64,000 nucleotides of DNA from an uncultured Pelagibacteraceae bacterium (GTDB lineage: Bacteria > Pseudomonadota > Alphaproteobacteria > Pelagibacterales > Pelagibacteraceae). This document shows positions 9,875 to 19,316 of the stretch, piece after piece (within the stretch, counting starts at the first letter, position 1; every line of letters begins with the position of its first letter). Under the pieces are notes generated by a model. It made no database searches and was not told the DNA's origin. It saw nothing but the letters and a program-made list of their open reading frames with translations. A program made the translations under genes and the position numbers. Where the stretch lies: NCBI GenBank assembly GCA_902596785.1, contig CACJVG010000002.1, forward strand, positions 28,030 through 92,029, given 5' to 3'.

Positions 9875-11028
9875 TTAAAGTAATTATCTAAGATTTTAGT
9901 ATAAATTAAAGTTAATCTTTTTAAATCAGATAGTGACACACATTCTCCTACTTTATGCATAGTTTTTCCTACTAATCCAAATTCTAAACATGGAGCTATT
10001 TTTCTTATGAATCTAGCATCCGATGTACCACCAGTTGTAGATAATTTAGGTTTAATTTTTGTAATTCTCTTAATTGTATTTTGTATCATAAATGTAGTTT
10101 TGTTAGGTTTAGTTAAAAAAGCCTCACCAGAAACACTATATTCAATTTTATATTTTGATTTATTTTTATTACAAATTTGTTTTATTATTTTATTAATTTT
10201 ATTCTTTAATTTGTAAGATGTATGTTTGTTATTAAATCTAATATTAAAAGAAGCACCAGCTAATCCCGGAATTACATTATCAGCTGAATTATCAATGTTA
10301 ATTTTTGTTATTTCTAAATTTGTAGGTTGAAAATCTTTTGTTCCTTTATCAAATTTAATTTCTTTTAACTCTTTTAGTATTTGGACTAAAGCTGTTGATG
10401 GATTGTTAGCTCTATTTGGGTAAGCGACATGACCTTGAATACCAATGACAGACAATTTTCCAGTCATACTACCTCTACGACCAATTTTTATCATTTCTCC
10501 TAATTTATTTGGATTTGTAGGTTCTCCTACTAAGCAAAAATCTATTTTTTCTTTTCTTTTTCTCAAATACTCAACAACTTTTTTTGTTCCATTAATTGCA
10601 ATTCCTTCTTCGTCCCCAGTAATTAGAAGGCTAATAGACCCATCAAATTTTTTATTTATTTTAGAAAAATTACTTACCGCAGTAACAAATGCAGCTATTG
10701 AGCTTTTCATATCATTTGCACCTCTGCCAATTAGGTATCCTTTCTTAACAGCAGGTTTGAATGGATTAACAGTCCAATCATTCAAATTACCGGGTGGTAC
10801 TACATCTAAATGACCTGCATAGCAAAAATTTGGACTTGCGGTACCAAGTCTTGCGTAAAGATTTTTTACAGGATAACTATTTTTATCTTTAAACTCGAGA
10901 ATTTTAGTTTTAAAGCCAATTTTTTTTAATTTTTTTTCTAAAAATTTAATAACACCAGCATCAGTTTTTGTAACAGATGGAAACCTAATTAGCTCTTTAG
11001 CTAATTGTAATTCATTTATTGTTGGCAT
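9871..11028 (-). CDS. dapE: Succinyl-diaminopimelate desuccinylase
   Basis: M20 peptidase family: AGHLDVVPPG, GRGANDMKSS, TGDEEG, GTSDARF; next to dapD. Confidence 0.93.
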   Translation of the reverse strand: MPTINELQLAKELIRFPSVTKTDAGVIKFLEKKLKKIGFKTKILEFKDKNSYPVKNLYARLGTASPNFCYAGHLDVVPPGNLNDWTVNPFKPAVKKGYLIGRGANDMKSSIAAFVTAVSNFSKINKKFDGSISLLITGDEEGIAINGTKKVVEYLRKRKEKIDFCLVGEPTNPNKLGEMIKIGRRGSMTGKLSVIGIQGHVAYPNRANNPSTALVQILKELKEIKFDKGTKDFQPTNLEITKINIDNSADNVIPGLAGASFNIRFNNKHTSYKLKNKINKIIKQICNKNKSKYKIEYSVSGEAFLTKPNKTTFMIQNTIKRITKIKPKLSTTGGTSDARFIRKIAPCLEFGLVGKTMHKVGECVSLSDLKRLTLIYTKILDNYFK

Positions 11029-11029
11029 T

Positions 11030-11857
11030 TTAATCTCTTAGAAGATCGTTAACTGATGTTTTAGATCTCGTTTTTTCATCAACTTGTTTAATTATTACTG
11101 CACAATACAAAGATGGCGCTTGTGGATTGTTTTTATCTGGTAAAGATCCTGGAACTACCACTGAATAAGGTGGAATTTTTCCATAAGTTACTTCACCAGT
11201 TTTTCTATTAACAATTTTTGTTGATTGTCCAATATACATTCCCATACTAAGAACAGAGCCTTCCCCAACTATTACGCCTTCTACTACTTCAGACATTGCT
11301 CCTAAGAAAACATTGTCTTCAATAATTGTAGGTAATGCTTGAGCAGGTTCTAATACTCCTCCAACTCCAGTACCAGCTGAGATATGACAATTTTTTCCAA
11401 TCTGACAACAGCTTCCAGCACGACTAAACGTATCCATCATCGTCCCTTCATCAATATAAGCACCAATATTTACATAACATGGCATTAAAACCGCATTTTT
11501 TCCTACAAATGATCCTTTTCTTACAGGTGAATTAGGTACCATTCTAAAACCAGCTTTTTCATGATCTTCTTTTGTCCATCCAGCTGTTTTTCCTTTAAGT
11601 AAATGAGCTTTGTCATACCAGCTACTGTATGGACCATTTAAATTTTCCATTGGGTACATTCTAAAGCTTAACATGATAGCTTTTTTTAGATGTTGATGTG
11701 TAACCCATTCACCATTGATCTTTTCAGCTACTCTTGCTTTTCCACTGTCTAAATCATCAATAATTTGATTAACAGCATCCTTTAAAGATTTATCTGAATT
11801 TTGACTTACTTGGTCTTTATTTTCCCAAGCTTCATTTATAATTTTCTCAATACTCAT
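11030..11857 (-). CDS. dapD: 2,3,4,5-tetrahydropyridine-2,6-dicarboxylate N-succinyltransferase
   Basis: Left-handed beta-helix hexapeptides (GAYIDEGTMMDTFSRAGSCCQIGKNCHIS...GGVLEP). Confidence 0.95.
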   Translation of the reverse strand: MSIEKIINEAWENKDQVSQNSDKSLKDAVNQIIDDLDSGKARVAEKINGEWVTHQHLKKAIMLSFRMYPMENLNGPYSSWYDKAHLLKGKTAGWTKEDHEKAGFRMVPNSPVRKGSFVGKNAVLMPCYVNIGAYIDEGTMMDTFSRAGSCCQIGKNCHISAGTGVGGVLEPAQALPTIIEDNVFLGAMSEVVEGVIVGEGSVLSMGMYIGQSTKIVNRKTGEVTYGKIPPYSVVVPGSLPDKNNPQAPSLYCAVIIKQVDEKTRSKTSVNDLLRD

Positions 11858-11861
11858 AGTT

Positions 11862-12533
11862 TTATGAGTTTTTTAATAACCTTATTTCTTTTAAAAATAA
11901 AGAAAGATTTTCAATTTTGTAATCAATATACTCTTCATCAGACTCTTTTTTCCCCCAGTATTCATCATTGATTAACCAAACTGTTTTTGCTCCTCTTTCT
12001 TTTCCAATAGATAAGTTTTTTGCGATATCTTCAATATAAAGTGTCTCAGTTGGATCAATTTGAAATTTTTTGACCATAAGATCAAATGCTTTTGCCTCAG
12101 GTTTTGGACTGTACTCAGCATCAACAATATCAAATACACCGTCAAATTGATCATCAATTCCTAAGTGAGTAGTAATATTTTTAACATGTTCTTTACTGCC
12201 ATTTGTAAAGACAAATTTGTTCAGATTAATATTTTCAAGCTCATTCCTTAAACCAGTATCTTTTTCTAAAAAATCTAAATTAATATCATGCACATAGTCT
12301 AAAAATTCTCTTGGAGGTATATCGTGATGTATCATTAAACCATTAAGACTAGTGTTATATTTATGAAAATAATTTGTTTGTAATTCTTTTGCCTCTTTTA
12401 AATCTACATTTAATTTATTCGAAATATATTGAGTCATTTTTTTACTTACCTGACCAAATACTCCTTCAAGATCACTATAGAGTACCCCATCACAATCAAA
12501 TAATATGTTTTTGATATTCTTTAATTCTTTCAT
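11862..12533 (-). CDS. HAD-family hydrolase (pyrimidine 5'-nucleotidase-like)
   Basis: NILFDCDGVLYSD, FTNGSKEH, KPEAKAFD, YIEDIAKNL; between argB and dapD. Confidence 0.85.
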   Translation of the reverse strand: MKELKNIKNILFDCDGVLYSDLEGVFGQVSKKMTQYISNKLNVDLKEAKELQTNYFHKYNTSLNGLMIHHDIPPREFLDYVHDINLDFLEKDTGLRNELENINLNKFVFTNGSKEHVKNITTHLGIDDQFDGVFDIVDAEYSPKPEAKAFDLMVKKFQIDPTETLYIEDIAKNLSIGKERGAKTVWLINDEYWGKKESDEEYIDYKIENLSLFLKEIRLLKNS

Positions 12534-13378
12534 TGTCTTATTAGGGTCCCAGAGCCCTTGTCAGAGAATATTTCCCATAAACATGAATGTGGCTTTGTGC
12601 CATTGATTATACCAACTGCTGTTACACCATTATTTACGGCGTCTAAGCATGCGTTTATTTTAGGTATCATACCTTCTGTAATAGTTTCATCTTTAATCAT
12701 TTTAAGAACCTCAGATGAAGAAATTTCCTCTATTAATTTCTTATTTTTATCTAAAACACCATCAACATTCGTCATTAACAATAGTCTTCTAGATTTTAAA
12801 GATTTTGCTATAGCCATCGCAGCTGTATCTCCATTAATATTATATGTTTGGTTTTCTTTACCTAATCCTAATGGAGAAATTATAGGAATTTTATTTTGAT
12901 TAATTATATTTAATATTTGTTCATTATTAATCTCATTTGGTATTCCTACAAATCCTAGCTCTTCTGCTTCTGGTATAGTTTTTATAACATTATTATTTTT
13001 TGTGTGAATAGAGATTGCCCCTGTGTCTTTGTCTTTTAAAGAATTAACAATGTCATTATTAAAATCAATCAAAACAGATTCAACAATATCAATTATATTT
13101 TTGTCAGTTACTCTTAGTCCTCTTATAAATTTTGATTGAATATTTGATTTTTCTAGCTCTCTTTTAATCCTAGGTCCACCACCATGAATTACCACAGTTG
13201 CAAGGCCTAATTTATTTAAAACACTAAGATCAGTTATAAAATTATTAAATACGTTTCTATCAATTAAAACATTTCCACCGTATTTAATTACTATTAAATC
13301 ATTTTTATATTTTTCAATATATTTAGTTACTTCATTAATTGGTGGCCCATCTTTAGGTAATATCTTTTCAAGGTCCAT
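12530..13378 (-). CDS. argB: Acetylglutamate kinase
   Basis: VIKYGGNVLID, VIHGGGPRIKRELEK, NINGDTAAMAIAKSL. Confidence 0.95.
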   Translation of the reverse strand: MDLEKILPKDGPPINEVTKYIEKYKNDLIVIKYGGNVLIDRNVFNNFITDLSVLNKLGLATVVIHGGGPRIKRELEKSNIQSKFIRGLRVTDKNIIDIVESVLIDFNNDIVNSLKDKDTGAISIHTKNNNVIKTIPEAEELGFVGIPNEINNEQILNIINQNKIPIISPLGLGKENQTYNINGDTAAMAIAKSLKSRRLLLMTNVDGVLDKNKKLIEEISSSEVLKMIKDETITEGMIPKINACLDAVNNGVTAVGIINGTKPHSCLWEIFSDKGSGTLIRQ

Positions 13379-13392
13379 TTATTATTTTTTAA

Positions 13393-15072
13393 TTAGGTTA
13401 CAGTTTTAACTGTTGTACGTTTCATTATTACAACCTGCTGAGCCATTGTTAAAATGTTATTAACTGTCCAATAAATTACTAGCCCACTTGGGAATGGTGC
13501 AAGAATTACTGTTAAAAATAAAGGGAAGAACATAAATATTTTAGCTTGCATTGGATCTGTTGGAGCGGGATTTAACTTTTGTTGCACCCACATTGATACC
13601 CCCATAGCAACTGGCCACGCTCCAATTACAAGGAAAGAAGGTACGTCATAAGGAAACAATCCAAATAAATTAAATATAGAAGTAGGATCCTTAGCACTTA
13701 AATCTTGGATCCAACCATAAAAAGGCATATGACGCATTTCTATCGTTACAAATAAAACTTTATACAAAGCGAAAAATACAGGTATTTGAATTAGAATTGG
13801 CAAACATCCAGACATGGGATTTACTTTTTCCTTTTTGTAAAGAGCCATCATTGCTTGTTGCAATTTCATCTTGTCATCTTTGTGTACTTCCTTAAGTCTT
13901 GCCATCTCAGGCTGAAGAGCTTTCATCTTAGCCATGCTTCTGAATGAAAAATTAGCAAGTGGAAAAAATGCTACACGAATACAAACAGTAACAGCAATAA
14001 TTGCTAATCCATAATTACCAAATATTTTAAAGAAATATTCTAAAGCGGTGAACAAAGGACGTGTTAAAAAGTATAAGAATCCCCAATCAATTGTAAGATC
14101 AAATTTATCAATCTTTAATGATTCTGCGTACCCATCAATTACGTCAACTCTTTTTGCAGCTACTATTACTTGCAAGTTTTCTTCTATAGAGGAGTTTCCA
14201 GTTAACTCTAATGGTTCTGTTGTAACAAAGTTTATTCTGTACTTGTTTTTGTAATCCATCGTAGTTTTAAATTCTTTTTCTCTTGGTGGAATTAGAGTTG
14301 ATATGTAATATTTATCTCCTAGACCTAACCATCCTTTTTGGGCAGTTCTTGAGAATTTTTTCTCTTCAATATCGTCATAATCTTCCTCAATTAATTCTTC
14401 ATCTAATGTAGCAATAGGACCTTCATGAAGAATATAAAAATCGGTTAAACCTTCTGGGATTTGATTTCTTATAATTTGTCCATAAGAATAGAAGTCATAG
14501 TTTTTATCAGTAGAATTTATAACTCTTTGTTTTATTGTGAATAAAAACTTATCATCTAATGTAATTTCTTTTTCAAAAGTGATGCCTTGATCATTAGTCC
14601 AACTTAGTTTTATAGGAGATTGATCAGTTAATTTGTTATTCCCAGAAACTGACCAAATTGAATCTGCATTTGGAATATTGATATTTTTATCACTAGTTAT
14701 AAAACCACTTTCAATTATATAACCTTCTTTAGAGCTTCTAGGTGCAAGAAATTTTACTTTTTCATCGCTTTCCAAACTAACATTATATTCTTTGAAAGTT
14801 AGATCGTCTATTGCGGCTCCCTTTAATGAAATAGATCCAACAATACTCTGGTTCTCAAATTGAATTCTTTCACTTTGTTGTAACGCTTCTTCTCGTGAAA
14901 TTTCAGTTACGTTTTCTTTTTGATCAAGACTAGGCGCATCTGAATTCTGTTCAGTCTTAGTTTTTTCGGCTAAATTTTCTTTCGTTACGGGAGGTGGTGC
15001 GAAAAATAGTGAGTATAATATAATTACAGCAGCTGATAAACTTATGGCAGCAATTATATTTCTAGTTTCCAT
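13393..15072 (-). CDS. yidC: Membrane protein insertase YidC
   Basis: N-terminal TM + periplasmic domain + 60KD_IMP domain (NPMSGCLPILIQIPVFFALYKVL). Confidence 0.96.
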   Translation of the reverse strand: METRNIIAAISLSAAVIILYSLFFAPPPVTKENLAEKTKTEQNSDAPSLDQKENVTEISREEALQQSERIQFENQSIVGSISLKGAAIDDLTFKEYNVSLESDEKVKFLAPRSSKEGYIIESGFITSDKNINIPNADSIWSVSGNNKLTDQSPIKLSWTNDQGITFEKEITLDDKFLFTIKQRVINSTDKNYDFYSYGQIIRNQIPEGLTDFYILHEGPIATLDEELIEEDYDDIEEKKFSRTAQKGWLGLGDKYYISTLIPPREKEFKTTMDYKNKYRINFVTTEPLELTGNSSIEENLQVIVAAKRVDVIDGYAESLKIDKFDLTIDWGFLYFLTRPLFTALEYFFKIFGNYGLAIIAVTVCIRVAFFPLANFSFRSMAKMKALQPEMARLKEVHKDDKMKLQQAMMALYKKEKVNPMSGCLPILIQIPVFFALYKVLFVTIEMRHMPFYGWIQDLSAKDPTSIFNLFGLFPYDVPSFLVIGAWPVAMGVSMWVQQKLNPAPTDPMQAKIFMFFPLFLTVILAPFPSGLVIYWTVNNILTMAQQVVIMKRTTVKTVT

Positions 15073-15323
15073 TATTTATTATCCTTCATTTCTTTTTTAA
15101 CCGGATCAAACCCTTCGCCACCCCCTAAAAATTTTATTGGATGGCAGGATAAAATTCTTTTTATACTAATAAATAAACCTTTAAAAAAACCGAATTCTTT
15201 TAAAGCATCTATGCTGTATTCAGAACATGTTGGTAAATATCTACAAGAATGACCTAATAATGGACTAATCAAATATTTATAAGCTTTGATAAATTTAATT
15301 AAAATTAAAGTAAATATATTCAT
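15072..15323 (-). CDS. yidD: Membrane protein insertion efficiency factor YidD
   Basis: [26 protein letters not shown]...GFDPV. Confidence 0.94.
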   Translation of the reverse strand: MNIFTLILIKFIKAYKYLISPLLGHSCRYLPTCSEYSIDALKEFGFFKGLFISIKRILSCHPIKFLGGGEGFDPVKKEMKDNK

Positions 15324-15664
15324 TATTTTATTTTTTCAAAATCTTGAAAAAGAGTTTCTTTTATAATTTTGTATTCATTATTTAGCATAGAAGACTTAGC
15401 GATAACAAGAAATGAATAATCAAAGTTTATCTTTATTTTTTTAACAGCTTCATTCATGATGTTTCTTAATCTTCTTTTAATTTTATTTCTTTTAACTGCA
15501 TTACCAATTTTTTTTTTAGTCACAAAACTGATATTTAGTCTTTTTTTATCTTTATTTAGTAATTTTCCAAAAAAAATACTTACGTATTTATTTGTAATTT
15601 TTTTTTGTTTAAGTAAATTTTTAAATTCTTCGTTTTTTGAAAGAGCAAGTATTTTGCTTTTCAT
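15323..15664 (-). CDS. rnpA: Ribonuclease P protein component
   Basis: [22 protein letters not shown] motif; adjacent to rpmH. Confidence 0.92.
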   Translation of the reverse strand: MKSKILALSKNEEFKNLLKQKKITNKYVSIFFGKLLNKDKKRLNISFVTKKKIGNAVKRNKIKRRLRNIMNEAVKKIKINFDYSFLVIAKSSMLNNEYKIIKETLFQDFEKIK

Positions 15665-15668
15665 TCTT

Positions 15669-15809
15669 CTATACAGAAACAGTTAGTGATTTTCTTCCTC
15701 TAGCTCTTCTTCTGGCCAAAAGTTTTTTACCACCTTTAGTTTTCATTTTTGAACGGAATCCGTGTTTTCGAGCTCTTTTTTTATTTGAGGGTTGATAAGT
15801 TCTTTTCAT
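15669..15809 (-). CDS. rpmH: 50S ribosomal protein L34
   Basis: My translation of the minus strand: [46 protein letters not shown] (46 aa); absent from the supplied ORF track because of length. Confidence 0.96.
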   Translation of the reverse strand: MKRTYQPSNKKRARKHGFRSKMKTKGGKKLLARRRARGRKSLTVSV

Positions 15810-15904
15810 AATTAGATATACTTAGTTTTTAATAAATTTTGCCCTTTATAGTAGCAATAATAAAAATAGCAAATAGAAGATTTATTAATAAAATAACAAT
15901 ATAC

Positions 15905-16627
15905 ATGGAAAAAACAAAAAAAATTAAACTATTTTTAGGATTGTCTTATTTATTTATACTTTGTTTATTTTTGTATATTTTTTTTTCTAAATTTAGCATC
16001 CAAGAAATTACTTCTTATGATTTTTTAAGAAATAATAGATCTTATTTTATAGAACTCAAAAATTCAAATTTATTTTTTGTTTCTATTTCGTTTTTATTAT
16101 TAACAATAATATGGGTATTTCCATTTTTGGGATTTGGAACACCAGTTTCTTTAGTTGGAGGATTTATTTTTGGAAAATGGTTAGGAACTATTTTAGTTGT
16201 TACAGGTTTATCAGTGGGAGCAACTTTTATGTATGTTTTTTGTAATTATTTTCTAAAAGACTTAATAAGAGAAAAATTTTTAAGTAAATATAAAAATCTT
16301 GAATATAAATTTAAAAAATCTGAATTTATATTTTTATTAATCTATCGGACTGTTGGGGGAATTCCTTGGCAGCTTCAATCTCTTTTGCCAACTTTATTTA
16401 ATGTTAGATTAAGAAATTATTTTTTTTCTACATTTTTTGGTGTTATACCTGGAGTTTTTTTATTAACTTCAATAGGAAGCGGTTTGGAGAAAATTATTGA
16501 TGAAAATACAGAAGTTCCTGGTATATCAGATATTATTCTTTCTCCAGATATATATGTTCCACTTTTGGCTTTTTTTGTATTAATTTCGTTGACTATTTTT
16601 ATTAGAAAATTTTTTTATACGAATTAG
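15905..16627 (+). CDS. TVP38/TMEM64 (DedA-like) family membrane protein
   Basis: Multi-TM; FGTPVSLVGGFIFGKWLGTILVVTGLSVGATFMYVFCNYFL and RTVGGIPWQLQSLLP; ATG at 15905 (supplied ORF starts at an upstream TTG). Confidence 0.82.
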   Translation: MEKTKKIKLFLGLSYLFILCLFLYIFFSKFSIQEITSYDFLRNNRSYFIELKNSNLFFVSISFLLLTIIWVFPFLGFGTPVSLVGGFIFGKWLGTILVVTGLSVGATFMYVFCNYFLKDLIREKFLSKYKNLEYKFKKSEFIFLLIYRTVGGIPWQLQSLLPTLFNVRLRNYFFSTFFGVIPGVFLLTSIGSGLEKIIDENTEVPGISDIILSPDIYVPLLAFFVLISLTIFIRKFFYTN

Positions 16628-16701
16628 TGGTGCTCCCACCCTGTACTGACCAGGGAACTAGTCATTACCAATGACTTGTTATACCATTTAACTACAGGAG
16701 C
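16628..16701 (-). tRNA. tRNA-Thr (GGT)
   Basis: Minus strand GCTCCTG TA GTTA-AATGGTA-TAAC A AGTCA-TTGGTAA-TGACT AGTT CCCTG-GTCAGTA-CAGGG TGGGAGC ACCA; CCA encoded; abuts the stop codon of the TVP38 gene. Confidence 0.87.
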
Positions 16702-16711
16702 TTAAAAACAA

Positions 16712-16717
16712 ATTATA
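16712..16717 (-). promoter_or_regulatory. Candidate -10 box for tRNA-Thr
   Basis: Minus-strand TATAAT located 10 nt upstream of the tRNA 5' end (16701). Confidence 0.45.
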
Positions 16718-16743
16718 CTTTATTGATAATAAAGCATTTTTTT
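16718..16743 (+). terminator. Candidate intrinsic terminator (+ strand)
   Basis: CTTTATT-gat-AATAAAG perfect 7-bp stem followed by CA then T7. Confidence 0.5.
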
Positions 16744-16801
16744 CAAATTATTGCCTTAATTTTTTGATGAATATGATTTATATCTATTTTAGGAAAATGT
16801 T

Positions 16802-17002
16802 ATGGGAATTCATTACGACTATAAATCAACTAAAGGTAACAAGCTTATGGAAAAGCAAGCTAAAAGAGAAAAAAAGCTTGCTGAAAAAAAAGCCAAACGT
16901 TTAGCTAAAGAAGGCCCAAAAAAAGAAGAGGAAAAAACACCTGCATTAGATCCCAACAAACCAATTTCTCTAGACTTTTTGACTAACCCAAATAAAGAAT
17001 GA
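16802..17002 (+). CDS. Small Lys-rich conserved-type hypothetical protein
   Basis: 66 aa ORF MGIHYDYKSTKGNKLMEKQAKREKKL...; ATGA overlap with the next ORF. Confidence 0.6.
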   Translation: MGIHYDYKSTKGNKLMEKQAKREKKLAEKKAKRLAKEGPKKEEEKTPALDPNKPISLDFLTNPNKE

Positions 17003-17100
17003 GTTCAAAAGATAAAAATGAGCGTTTAAGCTTGGCGCTTAGAAAAAATTTGAAGAAAAGAAAAATTTTCCAAAAAAAAAATAAAAAAAAAAATAAATAA
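16999..17100 (+). CDS. Very small basic protein, unknown
   Basis: 33 aa [37 protein letters not shown] overlap with upstream ORF and TAATG overlap with dcd. Confidence 0.5.
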   Translation: MSSKDKNERLSLALRKNLKKRKIFQKKNKKKNK

Positions 17101-17660
17101 TGTCAATTCAAACCGATTCTTGGATTAAAAAAATGTGCAAAGAGCACAATATGATAGAGCCATTTTTGGATCATCAAGTTTCCGAAGGAAAAATTTCTTA
17201 TGGACTAAGTAGTATGGGATATGATGTAAGAATCTCTGATGAATATAGAATTTTTACGAATGTAAACAGTTCTTTAGTTGACCCAAAAAATTTTTCTGAT
17301 GATAACTTTATAGAACGAAAAGGATCACACTGTATTATCCCACCAAATTCATTCGTTTTAGCTAAAACAGTAGAATATTTTAGAATACCAAAAGATGTTT
17401 TATGCATTTGCGTTGGAAAAAGCACTTATGCAAGGACAGGAATAATTTGTAATGTTACTCCAATTGAAAATGAATTTGAGGGAAATATTGTAATTGAGTT
17501 AAGTAATACAACGCCTAATCCTGCAAAAATTTATTCAAACGAGGGAATAGCACAATTTTTATTTTTTAAATCAGATACTCAGCCAGAAACAACTTATAAA
17601 TCAAAAAACGGCAAATATCAGGGTCAAACTACAATTCAAGTTGCTAAGATTAAAAAGTAA
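17100..17660 (+). CDS. dcd: dCTP deaminase
   Basis: [43 protein letters not shown]. Confidence 0.95.
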   Translation: MSIQTDSWIKKMCKEHNMIEPFLDHQVSEGKISYGLSSMGYDVRISDEYRIFTNVNSSLVDPKNFSDDNFIERKGSHCIIPPNSFVLAKTVEYFRIPKDVLCICVGKSTYARTGIICNVTPIENEFEGNIVIELSNTTPNPAKIYSNEGIAQFLFFKSDTQPETTYKSKNGKYQGQTTIQVAKIKK

Positions 17661-17663
17661 TTT

Positions 17664-18923
17664 ATGGATAAATTTCTGATCAATGGCCCTTGTAAAATTA
17701 AGGGCAGCGTTTCAATTTCGGGTTCAAAGAACGCATCCTTACCAATATTAGCAGCAACACTATTATTTGATAAACCTATAGTTATCAAAAATTTACCAAG
17801 AGTTCGAGACATTAATACAATGTTAAATTTATTAAAGTCTCTTGGTTCTAAAATAATATTATCAAAAGATAAAAAAACAGCAAAAATCATAAATAAAAAA
17901 AATATGAAAACTTTTGCTAGTTATTCTTTAGTCAAAACAATGCGTGGTTCTATTTTAGTTTTAGGTCCTCTTATTTCAAAATACCATAATTCTAAAATCT
18001 CTTTACCCGGAGGATGTTTAATTGGTGCTAGACCAGTTAATTATCATTTAACGGCATTAAATAAACTTGGTATGAAATATGAACTAAAAGATGGATATAT
18101 TTTAGCAAAATCAAAAGGAAAACTTAGCGGAACAACTGTAAATTTTCCAAAGATAAGTGTTGGGGCAACTGAAAATTCTATAATAGCAGCATGTTTAGCA
18201 AAAGGAAAAACAGTTTTAAAAAATTGTGCAATAGAACCTGAGATTAAAGATCTTACAAATTTTTTAAATAAAGCTGGAGCGAAAATAAAATGGACAGGAA
18301 GAGTTTGTAAAATCATAGGTGTAAATTCTTTAAATGAAACAGAATATTCTGTAATGGCTGATAGAATAGAAGCAGGCACATTTTGTGTAGCTGCAACACT
18401 TGCAAAAGGTAATTTACAAATAAATAATTTAAATCCTAAAATTATAAGTACAGAAATAAAATTACTACAAAAAGTTGGTGCTAAAATTAAAACTAGTGAA
18501 AATAAAATCTTAATTAAAGGACCTGAAAAAATAAAATCAATAAAAAGCATTAAAACTAAAGAGTTTCCAGGTATTCCAACAGACCTTCAAGCACAATTAA
18601 TGGTTTTAATGTGCAAAGCAGTTGGCAAAAGCTCAATAACTGAAAGTATTTTTGAAAATAGATTTATGCATGTTGCGGAATTGCAAAGACTGGGAGCAAA
18701 AATAAATATTAAAAATAATACTGCTACGATGGAAGGAAATACTAAATTCATTGGTGCCGAATTAATGTCTAGTGATTTAAGGGCTTCTGTTGCTTTGGTT
18801 CTAGCAGCTATAGTTTCTAATGGTAAATCATATATTAACAGAATTTATCACCTAGATAGAGGTTATGAAAAAATAGAAAATAAATTAAAAAAAATAGGTG
18901 TTAAAATTAAAAGATTAAAATAG
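17664..18923 (+). CDS. murA: UDP-N-acetylglucosamine 1-carboxyvinyltransferase
   Basis: SGSKNASLPILAATLL, LPGGCLIGARPVNYH, PGIPTDLQAQ. Confidence 0.96.
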   Translation: MDKFLINGPCKIKGSVSISGSKNASLPILAATLLFDKPIVIKNLPRVRDINTMLNLLKSLGSKIILSKDKKTAKIINKKNMKTFASYSLVKTMRGSILVLGPLISKYHNSKISLPGGCLIGARPVNYHLTALNKLGMKYELKDGYILAKSKGKLSGTTVNFPKISVGATENSIIAACLAKGKTVLKNCAIEPEIKDLTNFLNKAGAKIKWTGRVCKIIGVNSLNETEYSVMADRIEAGTFCVAATLAKGNLQINNLNPKIISTEIKLLQKVGAKIKTSENKILIKGPEKIKSIKSIKTKEFPGIPTDLQAQLMVLMCKAVGKSSITESIFENRFMHVAELQRLGAKINIKNNTATMEGNTKFIGAELMSSDLRASVALVLAAIVSNGKSYINRIYHLDRGYEKIENKLKKIGVKIKRLK

Positions 18924-19315
18924 TGAATAAATATTTAACAAAAATAATAGCAAGTGACCAAGAAGGGTTACAGATGATTTCAGCTTGTAGTTCAGGGGCT
19001 AAGGTTAAAATTTCAGATATAAAATATCTCTCATCCAATAAGGTTTTTTTATTATCAATTGAAAGAACCAAGGTTGAAAGTGATCAAGAAGATAAAAAAA
19101 TCAATAGCATTTGTAGGTTTGATTTTGTTGATAAAGTAAGATCAAAGAACATTGATCAATCAAATCAAGAAATAGTTTTAGAACTAGTAGGCATAGATTA
19201 TTTGAAAAATAATGATGTTTATGAAATAAATCTTATTTTTAATGACAATGCTCATATTGCTTTAACCACAGAAACTATTGAAGCAAGATTAGAGGATCAA
19301 AGTGAAATTAAATAA
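18923..19315 (+). CDS. DUF2948 family protein
   Basis: 130 aa (GTG start), alphaproteobacterial murA-DUF2948-hisD synteny. Confidence 0.7.
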   Translation: MNKYLTKIIASDQEGLQMISACSSGAKVKISDIKYLSSNKVFLLSIERTKVESDQEDKKINSICRFDFVDKVRSKNIDQSNQEIVLELVGIDYLKNNDVYEINLIFNDNAHIALTTETIEARLEDQSEIK

Positions 19316-19316
19316 T

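Noticed and set aside
10007-10813. Plus-strand ORFs 10007..10216 and 10445..10813
   Set aside because: Antisense shadows of dapE, no family-like composition.
18044-18550. 168-aa minus ORF opposite murA
   Set aside because: Antisense to a well-supported murA frame; no start context or motif support.
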